Origin: Chrysomallon squamiferum
Taxonomy: Eukaryota > Mollusca > Gastropoda > Neomphalida > Peltospiridae
Assembly: GCA_012295275.1 (NCBI GenBank)
Contig: CM022678.1
Span: forward strand, 10,796,782-10,860,781
Reading direction: 5' to 3'
DNA: 64,000 nucleotides
Translations under genes and position numbers: made by a program
The notes under the pieces: generated by a model
Database searches by the model: none
Seen by the model: the letters and a program-made list of their open reading frames with translations, nothing else
What the model was told of the DNA's origin: nothing
Part shown: positions 34,751-44,238 of the stretch, in pieces
Layout of the letters: each line of letters opens with the position of its first letter
How positions within the stretch are numbered: position 1 is the stretch's first letter

Positions 34751-35289
34751 TTACTGTAACTTGCCATGTTAATGTTTATATTCTTATTTCTAGAAAATTA
34801 ATTCCATACATTGTCTCTTGTAACCTTCATTAGGTTACCCTAACTACTATAATTATATCTTAGTAAAGATTCACAAATCAGACGTGTTTTAAATGTACTG
34901 TGACGTGGTATAAAATACGGATTCTACCTGTAATATCAGTGGTCATCCTTACTTTCAAGACTGCCTAATCTTTCTAAGTACTACATAAAACCATTCCTGA
35001 ACATCAGTTTATCTACATTATGTTTGTTTTCCTCTGTGTTCATCAACGTGTTTATATAATTTGTTGTATCTGTATATATTGGTATTCCGTCCGAAATCTT
35101 CCTAAATTCAGTTTGAACACAGACGAAGTTGCCGTACATTTTAAGTTGTAAAAAATAGTGTTTAAGATGATTATATCAATTAAATGTATCACTATATAAA
35201 CTATTATCATTGCTTTTTACACATTAAAAAGAAAAAAGTTAAAATAATGACAATCAATTAAATAAAAGTATCAGTAGCGTATTTTAGTT

Positions 35290-35680
35290 ATTGTAATCAT
35301 TGTACGCCAAGTGATTTGTGTCCCATCACTTCTGAGCTATTTTAAATTATAACATCAACTGCTTCTTTTGTTTATAACACAAACGTCAATAAGTCGTATG
35401 TCAGTTGAAAATCATTTGCAATGTTATGTCCTCCAAAGTAGCGTTTCTCTTCAAATATCGGTAAGATTAAATGTTCCATTGTGTATATGGAATGGCATTA
35501 ACCGTGAATATTCGTCTATTTTTATTTTAAAATTAGCATCAAAGGATGCATTTGGATATATTGCCATATTTTCTTTAATTTTTCTGTATATGTATAACGC
35601 AGAAGACGTCGGAACTGTCGAAGAACATGCCGTCTACATCATTGTTATAAGTTAATAAAACAATCATTTTAAAGAAGGTC
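35290..35680. repeat. 3'-flank repeat R, copy 2 (unit X2)
   Basis: Homologous to 23,700-24,200. This copy has a short insertion or rearrangement near the start of its open frame (ISRMSVENHLQCYVLQ instead of ISRQLKIICNVM), consistent with no coding constraint. Confidence 0.7.
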
Positions 35681-36167
35681 TAGATGCACGCAAAACAGTA
35701 AATACTCGTATGCATAATTATAAATACAAAAATGATGGATATTGGCATTGTCTGCATCAATACAGAAAAACATACTGACAGAAAACACCTCAAAAGATAT
35801 CTTAATCTGTTATTAGATTAACAATGAATTAATGACAGTTCAGATGACATTTAATATCCAGAGTAGTGATGTTGCTGTAGTAGTAGTGGTAGCAGTACTA
35901 GAAACATTAGCAGCAGTATCAGCCGTAGTAAAAGTGCTGCTACTACTTAGAACTGTGAAATAGAAAATCATACTATTCCAGATTTGTTCTCTAGCAAACC
36001 AATCAAAACTCGTATTTATAATTAACCTTTCTTAAGTGTTGTTTATTATAAAAAGTATTTCATGGTAACTTTTTCTCTTCTATGTCATAAATTATTATCA
36101 CTAATTCTTCAAACGTTTCTCATAAAAGTGGGACTTCGTGTGACATGTTAGCACATTTTGCACGAGC

Positions 36168-37277
36168 TCAACATTTAAAACGTTTATCACCCCTATGTGT
36201 CTTCATGTGATTTTTAAGAACATCTCTATGTGAAAAACGTTTACCACAAACTTCACATTTGAAACGTTTCTCTCCAGTATGGATCGTCATATGATATTTT
36301 AAACTCGAACGCTGTGAGAAACATTTGGCACAAACTTCACATTTAAAAGGTTTCTCTCCAGTATGGATCGTCATATGAAACTTTAAACTCGAGCGCTGTG
36401 AGAAACATTTGGCACAAACTTCACATTTAAAAGGTTTCACTCCAGTATGGACCATCGAGTGATCTCTTAGATTCGAACTGCACGAGAAACATTTTGTACA
36501 AACATCACATTGAAAAGGTTTCTCTCCAGTATGGATCGTCATATGAAACTTTAAACTCGAGCGCTGTGAGAAACATTTTCTATAAACCTCACATTTAAAA
36601 GGTTTCTCTCCAGTATGGACCATCCTGTGATTTCTTAGATTCGAACTGCTCGAGAAACATTTTGCACAAACTTCACATTTGAAACGTTTCTCTCCAGTAT
36701 GGATCGTCATATGAAACTTTTAACTCGAACGCTGTGAGAAACATTTTGCACAAACCTCACATTTAAAAGGTTTCTCTACTGTATGGATCGTCATATGAAA
36801 CTTTAAACTCGAGCGCTGTGAGAAACATTTTCTACAAACCTCACATTTAAAAGGTTTCTCTCCAGTATGGACCATCGTGTGATTTCTTAGATTCGAACTG
36901 CACGAGAAACATTTTGCACAAACTTCACATTTAAAAGGTCTGTCACCAGTACAGCATTTCATTTGGTGTTTTGCATATAGACGTTTTCAGAACCGTTTTT
37001 TACAAACTTTATATCTAAAACGTCTAATAGTTGCATGCAACTTCATGTGGATTTTTAGAACTGAATTGAGTGTGAAGCATTTTGAACAAACGTCACATTT
37101 AAAAGGTTTCTCACAAGAGTGAACCTTCATGTGACATTTTAGACTATCTGCTCCTGACAAACATTTTCCACAAATTACACATTTAAAAGATTTCTCACCA
37201 GTGTGGACTTTCATATGCCTTTTCAGAGTCGCACTTTGTGAGAATGATTTTGAACAAAGTTCACATTTATACGGTGT
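36168..37277 (-). pseudogene. Cut-off 3' part of the X2 finger array (fingers 12-24)
   Basis: The sequence continues in the same reading frame as the gene starting at 38,249 and would add 13 more fingers, but is separated from it by an in-frame TAG (37,278-37,280; GAG in X3). Two more in-frame stops follow: TGA at 36,987-36,989 inside a finger that also lacks its first Cys and both His, and TAA at 36,720-36,722 (TTA in sister fingers). One further finger has Cys replaced by Tyr (KCEVYRKC). There are no frameshifts over about 2 kb. Alternating finger pairs (CSSNLR-type and QRSSLKFH-type) show repeated two-finger duplication. Translation of this part would need readthrough or another start. Confidence 0.75.
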
Positions 37278-38249
37278 CTAACCAGTATGGATCATCTTAT
37301 GGCTTCTTAGACTCGAAGAGTGTAAGAAAGATTTTGCACAAACTTCGCATTTAAAAGATCTAATCCTGGTATGAACTGTCATGTGACGTTTTAGATTTGA
37401 ACTCCTTGAGAAAGATTTTGCACAAACTTCACATTTAAAAGGTTTCTCTCCAGTGTGTACGGTCATGTGATTGCTTAAACTCGATCTGCTTAAGAAACAT
37501 TTTTCACAAACTTCACATTGAAAAAATTTCTCTCTAGTGTGTACTCTCGTGTGATATCTTAGACATGAATTTTGTTTGAAAGATTTTGCGCAAACCTGAC
37601 ATTTAAAAGGTTTGTCTACAGTATGGACTTTCATATGATGTTGTAGTTTGCAATTGTATGGGAAACACATTCCACAAATTTCACATTTAAAAGGTTTCTC
37701 ATTAGTGTGGTTCTTCATATGAGATTTTAGATTTGAACTCTGTGAGAAAGATTTTTCACAAACTTCACATTTAAAAGGTTTCTCTCCAGTGTGTACGGTC
37801 ATGTGATTGCTTAAATTCGATCTGCTTAAGAAACATTTTTCACAAACTTCACATTGAAATAATTTCTCTCTAGTGTGTACTCTTGTGTGATGTCTTAGAC
37901 ATGAATTTAGTTTGAAAGATTTTGCGCAAACCACACATTTAAAAGGTTTGTCTACAGTATGGACTTTCATATGATGTTGTAGTTTGCAACTGTATGAGAA
38001 ACACTTTCCACAAATTTCACATTTAAAAGGTTTCTCATTAGTGTGGTTCTTCATATGACTTTTCAGATTTGAACCCTGTGAGAAAGATTTTTCACAAACT
38101 TCACATTTAAAAGGTTTCTCTCCAGTATGGATTCTGATATGATTTTCTATAAGTTGACGATTTGAGAAACATTTTGAACAAACTTCACATTTAAAAGGTT
38201 TCTTACCAGAATGAATGCTGAATAATTCTTCATAACTTTTAGCTGCCAT
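37278..38249 (-). CDS. C2H2 zinc-finger protein, 11 fingers, truncated (unit X2)
   Basis: ATG at 38,249 in ACCATGG context; 323 residues. The leader MAAKSYEELFSIHSGKKPF is followed by 11 complete fingers with all ligands. Fingers 2-5 and 6-9 are two copies of a four-finger block, including the non-canonical linkers TNEKPF, TVDKPF and TREKLF/FF. The frame stops at a TAG immediately after the linker Gly of finger 11; the X3 paralogue reads on through this position with GAG. The ancestral array in this unit had about 24 fingers. The truncated protein could still fold and bind DNA, or the locus may be a pseudogene; the sequence alone does not decide. The 5' flank relic finger has a 1-nt deletion here, so it is out of frame with the ATG. 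Confidence 0.6.
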   Translation of the reverse strand: MAAKSYEELFSIHSGKKPFKCEVCSKCFSNRQLIENHIRIHTGEKPFKCEVCEKSFSQGSNLKSHMKNHTNEKPFKCEICGKCFSYSCKLQHHMKVHTVDKPFKCVVCAKSFKLNSCLRHHTRVHTREKLFQCEVCEKCFLSRSNLSNHMTVHTGEKPFKCEVCEKSFSQSSNLKSHMKNHTNEKPFKCEICGMCFPYNCKLQHHMKVHTVDKPFKCQVCAKSFKQNSCLRYHTRVHTREKFFQCEVCEKCFLSRSSLSNHMTVHTGEKPFKCEVCAKSFSRSSNLKRHMTVHTRIRSFKCEVCAKSFLHSSSLRSHKMIHTG

Positions 38250-38600
38250 GGTAATTTTTATATTCTATCTTTTAAAAATCATCTCTCACACATTTCGCAT
38301 TTAAACCCTTTCTCTCTGCTGTAAACTCTGTTTCATTGGGTTGCCATGACTACTGTAATTTCGTCGCACCACAAAATTCCCAAATCAGAGGTGTTTTGAA
38401 CGTACTGTGACGATGATGTAAAATACAGAGTGAATTAACTCTCCTAAAGTGTAAAGTGTTCATTTATTAAAACACATCAAGTTTGCAATTTCAAGGAATT
38501 ATATTTTTCACTTCACATCTGAATCTCATTTTCATAAAAATCTGGAATTGTGATGTTTAGGTTCGATTTATTTCTGAAAATATAAAATATAAATAACATG
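38250..38600 (-). promoter_or_regulatory. Conserved 5' flank of X2 gene
   Basis: Same layout as the flank of X1, including CATCATCGTCACAGTACGTT (about 38,400-38,420). The zinc-finger relic ends in TGA at 38,279-38,281, 32 nt from the ATG instead of 33. Confidence 0.4.
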
Positions 38601-39588
38601 TTAAATTAGAATATTTATTGAAAACCTTGGAGAAAAGCAAACGAGAAATCTGTTATCTGTTTTATTTTATTGACATTTAAATGATCTAGTAACGTACGAA
38701 AATTCTAGCAGAACCAGTAGATCATTTACATCAACTGTTTTGTTTTGGGAAAACTTGACGTTAAAACTTAATGACCAAGACAAAAACTATGATTATTGTT
38801 TTTCAAGATGTATTTTTAGAATAATTTTTTAAAGATTTGGACTTGTGTTAATTAGATCTGGATCCTTCTTAAATAACAAGAAAGATTCAATCAATGAGCT
38901 TCAAAGTATACTTAATCTGAAAAATTTACCGTAACAGCCCAGTAATGTAATAATCTATAGTTTTCAGAATATTTTCGAGGTACTTTATTTTATATTTGTT
39001 TACCGACTGTTAACCATTAGATGGTATAATTATTGTGTCAAAAATAATGTTATACAATCGTTCCTAAAAAGATAACAATTTTAACAGAATACTTAAAATA
39101 TTCACTAACAATATAGTTTTATCCTGCTGATTGATTACAATGGATTACAACTGATTTCCTCGGCTGTATTACAAACCACATATTTCGTTTCATTTATAAT
39201 TACAGGATTCAAATTCAGACTAAACAGTTTATAAATTCAGAATCAACGTCTGCGGTTAAGAACAAAAGTCTGTAAGACCAAATGCTGCATTTTGTACGTA
39301 CACGGAATCGGGATAGGCGTTTCTAATAGTTTCAGTATACTACGTTTTGCCACTGTGATAGTAGACATTAACTGATCTATTCACTAAACATGTTAGGGAA
39401 ATTTCTTATAAAGACGTAACTGAAAATCTGACAATAAAATGAATCTGATAAAAGTCATTAGTGAACGTTAGAAAAAAAAAGTTTGAAAAAAAAGGAAAAC
39501 GCTGAATACATTATTAAATTGGCGATTTAGACCTATCTTCCTTCACAGTCTGCCGTATATTTGACAAATAACCCCGTATTTCGTAATG

Positions 39589-39590
<2 letters not shown>

Positions 39591-39682
<92 letters not shown>

Positions 39683-39685
39683 GAG
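39591..39685. repeat. GA dinucleotide array upstream of X2
   Basis: Paralogue of the array at 22,180-22,273 with one C interruption. Confidence 0.95.
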
Positions 39686-40002
39686 CATCATAAGTATGCA
39701 GCATAAACACACTACATGTCTGTCAATTTGTAATTGTATAAACACAAATATAGATTTTATGAAATTTACAGAATTTAAACTCACTGTCAGATTACTTTGA
39801 CAATATTGTAAAACCAATATTATTCTGTGTTAGTGAAATGTGAGATTTCAATAACTCAGCAATACTTGGAAATACCTTGTTCTACAATCTCTACATAAAA
39901 ATAAATTTCTGTTAAAGTTGTGCACTTAACTGCGTTTTATGTTACGACCGTTTGGTTGTGTATTTATCGTTTGTATTCGACGTTGTATACTCCTGTGATT
40001 TT

Positions 40003-40520
40003 GCGTATTTGGTTCACATACTAAATACTATCACTACATGCGTAGTTGGTTCACATACTAAATACTATCACTACATGCGTATTTGGTTCACATACTAAAT
40101 ACTATCACTACATGCGTAGTTGGTTCACATACTAAATACTATCACTACATGCGTAGTTGGTTCACATACTAAATACTATCACTACATGCGTAGTTGGTTC
40201 ACATACTAAATACTATCACTACATGCGTATTTGGTTCACATACTAAATACTATCACTACATGCGTATTTGGTTCACATACTAAATACTATCACTACAGGC
40301 GTATTTGGTTCACATACTAAATACTATCACTACATGCGTAGTTGGTTCACATACTAAATACTATCACTACATGCGTATTTGGTTCACATACTAAATACTA
40401 TCACTACATGCGTATTTGGTTCACATACTAAATACTATCACTACATGCGTATTTGGTTCACATACTAAATACTATTACTACATGCGTATTTGGTTGACAT
40501 ACTAAATACTATAACTACAT
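40003..40520. repeat. 37-bp minisatellite, 14 units (X2)
   Basis: The same 37-bp unit as at 22,591-23,256, here exactly 518 bp or 14 x 37. It is more homogeneous than the X1 array: mostly the TTCACATAC and ACTATCACTACAT forms, with GCGTAGTTGG variants in several units. The flanking sequence is the same on both sides, so the arrays changed copy number after duplication of the unit. Confidence 0.95.
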
Positions 40521-40999
40521 GCCACTCAGTGTTCACGTAGAATAACCCTCTGTAAATTGAGTGTTTGTTCAGCAGAGTGGTGATGTTGGCAGGTTTTTAT
40601 TAATGTTTATTTATCATTAGCAGGTTTTTTTCTTTAAAGTTCAATGAGTGTCGTTCATCCTTGCGTGTTTTGCTACGAATATACTACGTTTGCCACTATC
40701 AAAGCAATTGTTTGAAGTGTAATTGATGATGGAGTGTTGTGTAACTTCAATGTAGAAAGTATGCCACAATGACAATATATATAATCTGAAGAGTCAATCC
40801 ACAAGGGTGATAATGGTAGCAGAGTACACAAATGTAATTTAGCGTATTTAGTTCACATACTAAGTTCTATCACTACATGTCAGTCAAAGTTCAGGTGCAA
40901 CAACCCACACCTTTCTCTTTTTAGTACTAAAGAATCTACCAACTCAACAGTAAGAAATCATATTAAATCCTCTTTATTCAACAATGTCATACATCAAAG

Positions 41000-41470
41000 A
41001 CATAACTGCTTTTTACATTTTAAAAATAAATAATAATAATAAAATAATCACAATATATTAAATAAAAGTATCATTTGCGTCTTCTAGTTACTGTATGATT
41101 GTATGCCAATTGTTTGTGTATCATCACTTATGACCTAAGTTTTACGTTATAACATCAACTGTCTCTTTTGTGTATAACACAAATGTTAATTAGTCGTCAG
41201 TTGAAAATCATTTCCAATGTTATGTCCTCCAAAGTAGCGTTTGTCATCAAATTAAATGTTCCATTGTGTATATGGAATGGCATTAGCCGTGAATATTCGT
41301 CTATTTTTGTTTTAAATTTAGCATCAAAGGATGCATTTGGATATATTGCCATATTTTCTTTTATTTTTCTGTATATGTATAATGCAGAAGACGTCGGTAC
41401 TGATGAAGAACATGCAGTCTACACGATTGCTATAAGTTAATAAAACAATCATTTTAAAGAAGGTCTAGCT
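41000..41470. repeat. 3'-flank repeat R, copy 3 (unit X3)
   Basis: Closest to copy 1 (23,700-24,200) including the segment before the open frame (TCCTCTTTATTCAACAATGTC). Confidence 0.75.
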
Positions 41471-41945
41471 GCACACAAAACAGAGTAATAGCAATGTGTA
41501 GCAACAGTAGGAGTATTAGTGCAAATGCTTACAGTAAATACACGTATGCATAATTATAAAAACAAAAATGATGGATATTGGCATTGTCTGTGTCAATACA
41601 GAAAAACATACTGACCGAAAACACCCCAAAAGATATCTTAATCTGTTATTAGAGTAACAATGAATTAATGACAGTTCAGATGAAATCTACTATCCAGTGT
41701 CGTGATGTTACTGTAGTAGTAGTATCAACATTAGGAGCATTATCAACAGTAGTAACAGTACTGCTACTAGTTAGAAATCTGAAATACAAAATCATATTAT
41801 TCCAGATTTGTTCTCTAGCAAACCAATCAAAACTCGTATTTATAATTAACCTTTCTTAGGTGTTTTGTTTATTATAAAATGTATTTCATGGTTAGTTTTT
41901 CTCTTCTATGTCATAAATTATTATCAATAATTTTTCAAACGTATT

Positions 41946-43196
41946 TCATAAATGTGGGACTTCTAAACGCTTCTCACCCCTATGTGTCTTCATGTGATTT
42001 TTAAGAACATCTCTTCGTGAAAAACGTTTTGCACAAACTTCACATTTAAAATGTTTCTCCCCAGTATGGATCGTCATATGAAACTTTAAACTCGAACGCT
42101 GTGAGAAACATTTTGCACAAACCTCACATTTAAAACGTTTCTCTCCAGTATGGACCATCGTGTGATCTCTTAGATTCAAACTGCACGAGAAACATTTTGC
42201 ACAAACCTCACATTTAAAAGGTTTCTCACGTGTGTGGACATTCATGTGATATTTTAGACTAGAAGCTGTTGACAAACATTTTCCACAAATTTCACATTTC
42301 AAAGATTTCTCACCAGTGTGGACTGTCATATGTCTTTTCAGAGTCGCTTTTTCTGAGAATGTTTTTGAACAAAGTTCACATTTATACGGTGTCTCACCAG
42401 TATGGATCATTTTATGGCTTCTTAGACTCGAAGAGTGTAAGAAAGATTTTGCACAAACTTCACATTTAAAACATCTAATCCTGGTATGAACTGGCACGTG
42501 ACGTTTTAGATTTGAACTCCTTGAGAAAGACTTTGCACAAACTTCACATTTAAAATGTTTCTCTCCAGTGTGTACGGTCATGTGATTGCTTAAATTCGAT
42601 CTGCTTGAGAAACATTTTTCACAAACTTCACATTTAAAAGGTCTAATCCTGGTATGAACTGACATATGACGTTTTATACTTGAACTCCTTGAGAAAGACT
42701 TTGCACAAACTTCACATTTAAAATGTTTCTCTCCAGTGTGTACGGTCATGTGATTGCTTAAATTCGATCTGCTTGAGAAACATTTTTCACAAATTTCACA
42801 TTGAAAAAATTTCTCTCTAGTGTGTACTCTCGTGTGCTGTTCTAGACATGAATTTTGTTTGAAAGATTTTGCGCAAACCTCACATTTAAAAGGTTTGTCT
42901 ACTGTATGGACTTTCATATGATATTCTAGTCTGCAATTGTATGAGAAACATTTTGCACAAATTTCACATTTAAAAGTCTTCTCATTAGTGTGGTTCTTCA
43001 TATGACTTTTTAGATTTGGTCTCTGTGAGAAAGATTTGTCACAAACTTCACATTTAAATGGTTTCTCTCCAGTATGGATTCTCATATGATTTTCTACAAG
43101 TTGACGATTTGAGAAACATTTTGAACAAACTTCACATTTAAAAGGTTTCTCACCAGAATGAATGCTGAATAATTCTTCATAACTTTTAGCTGCCAT
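41946..43196 (-). CDS. C2H2 zinc-finger protein, 14 fingers (unit X3)
   Basis: Single-exon, 416 residues from the ATG at 43,196 (ACCATGG). The leader MAAKSYEELFSIHSGEKPF is followed by 14 complete 28-residue fingers and the short tail LEVPHL. All Cys and His ligands are present. Fingers 5-6 and 7-8 are duplicates of a two-finger block with the unusual linker TRIRPF/TRIRCF, which lacks the TGEKP consensus. The finger lacking both His in X1 and X2 is absent here. Predicted nuclear DNA-binding protein without a recognisable effector domain. Its upstream side is cut short: only about 150 bp of the shared 5' flank remain before the 3' flank of the Y2 gene begins, so it has lost the GA array and minisatellite of other X units and lies about 1.0 kb from the end of the next gene. 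It is the best preserved X copy. Confidence 0.88.
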   Translation of the reverse strand: MAAKSYEELFSIHSGEKPFKCEVCSKCFSNRQLVENHMRIHTGEKPFKCEVCDKSFSQRPNLKSHMKNHTNEKTFKCEICAKCFSYNCRLEYHMKVHTVDKPFKCEVCAKSFKQNSCLEQHTRVHTREKFFQCEICEKCFSSRSNLSNHMTVHTGEKHFKCEVCAKSFSRSSSIKRHMSVHTRIRPFKCEVCEKCFSSRSNLSNHMTVHTGEKHFKCEVCAKSFSRSSNLKRHVPVHTRIRCFKCEVCAKSFLHSSSLRSHKMIHTGETPYKCELCSKTFSEKATLKRHMTVHTGEKSLKCEICGKCLSTASSLKYHMNVHTREKPFKCEVCAKCFSCSLNLRDHTMVHTGEKRFKCEVCAKCFSQRSSLKFHMTIHTGEKHFKCEVCAKRFSRRDVLKNHMKTHRGEKRLEVPHL

Positions 43197-43363
43197 GGTA
43201 ATTTGTATATTCTATCATTTAGAAAATCATCTCTCACACATTTCGCATTTAAACCCTTTCTCTCTGCTGTAAACTCGTGTTTCATTGGGTTGCCATGATT
43301 ACTGTAATTACGTCGCACCACAAAATTCCCAAATCAGAGATGTTTTGAACATACTGTGATGTT
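43197..43363 (-). promoter_or_regulatory. Truncated 5' flank of X3 gene
   Basis: Contains the in-frame finger relic (TGA at 43,227-43,229, 33 nt from the ATG) and the first half of the conserved element (GATGTTTTGAACATACTGTG). It then repeats ATGTTTTGAACATA and passes directly into repeat R of unit Y2. Confidence 0.45.
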
Positions 43364-43375
43364 TTGAACATATTG

Positions 43376-43620
43376 TCCTCCAAAGTAGCGTTTGTCATCA
43401 AATTAAATGTTCCATTGTGTATATGGAATGGCATTAGGCGTGAATATTCGTATATTTTTATTTTTAAATTAGCATCAAAGGATGCATTTGGATATATTGC
43501 CATATTTTCTTTTATTTTTCTGTATATGTATAATGCAGAAGACGTCGGTACTGATGAAGAACATGCAGTCTACACGATCGTTATAAGTTAATAAAACAAT
43601 CATTTTAAAGAAGGTCTAGC
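43376..43620. repeat. 3'-flank repeat R, copy 4 (unit Y2), truncated
   Basis: Starts abruptly at TCCTCCAAAGTAGCG; the upstream half of the repeat present in copies 1, 3 and 5 is missing. Confidence 0.75.
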
Positions 43621-44112
43621 TGCACACAAAACAGAGTAATAGCAATATGTAGCAACAGTAGAAGTATTAGTGCAAATGCTTATAGTAAATACTCGTATGC
43701 ATAATTATAAATACAAAAATGATGGATACTGGCATTGTCTGTATCAATACAGAAAAACATACTGAGAGAAAACACCCCAAAAGATATCTTAATATGTTAT
43801 TAGAGTAACAATGAATTAATGACAGTTCAGATGACATCTACTATCCAGTGTCGTGACGTTGTAGTAGTGGCAATGGTAGCATTGCTAGCAACAGTAGCAG
43901 CAGTAGTGATAGTGGTGCTAGTAGTTAGTATGATTTATTTTTCATATTTGTTCTCTAGCAAACTAATCAAAACCCGTATTTGTAATTAACCTTTCTTAAG
44001 TGTTGTCTATTGCAAAATATTATATTCCATGGTTTCTTTTTCTCCTTTGTTTCATAAATTACTATTAATCATTTTTCAAATGTTTTTCATAAAAGTGGAA
44101 CTTCGTAATATT

Positions 44113-44238
44113 TCAGATCCCAGCTTCTTGCAAATATTTTGCACGAATTCCACATATAAAACGCTTCTCACCACTACGTATTTTCATGTGACCTTTTAGA
44201 GCATCTCCTCGTGAGAAACATTTTGCACAAACCTCACA
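44113..44238 (-). pseudogene. Finger relic beyond the Y2 stop codon
   Basis: Same residual finger and half finger as beyond the Y1 gene, ending at TGA (44,113-44,115). The ATT TAA change is shared, so it predates the Y duplication. Confidence 0.7.

Larger units (their letters stand above)
32405..35130. repeat. Unit Z2 of the zinc-finger cassette array
   Basis: Collinear with Z1 and Z3, including repeat D, the GCCATTTTTCACTGAAGTCG block, a run of nine G followed by a TG array (33,144-33,193), a second TG array (about 33,282-33,320), the GTN tract (about 34,275-34,345) and a zinc-finger pseudogene. It lacks the extra 1 kb of Z1. Confidence 0.75.

Noticed and set aside
42269-42469. Plus-strand frames inside zinc-finger genes (also 20,697 and 58,657)
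   Set aside because: Mirror frames of the repetitive finger coding sequence; they have no independent support.
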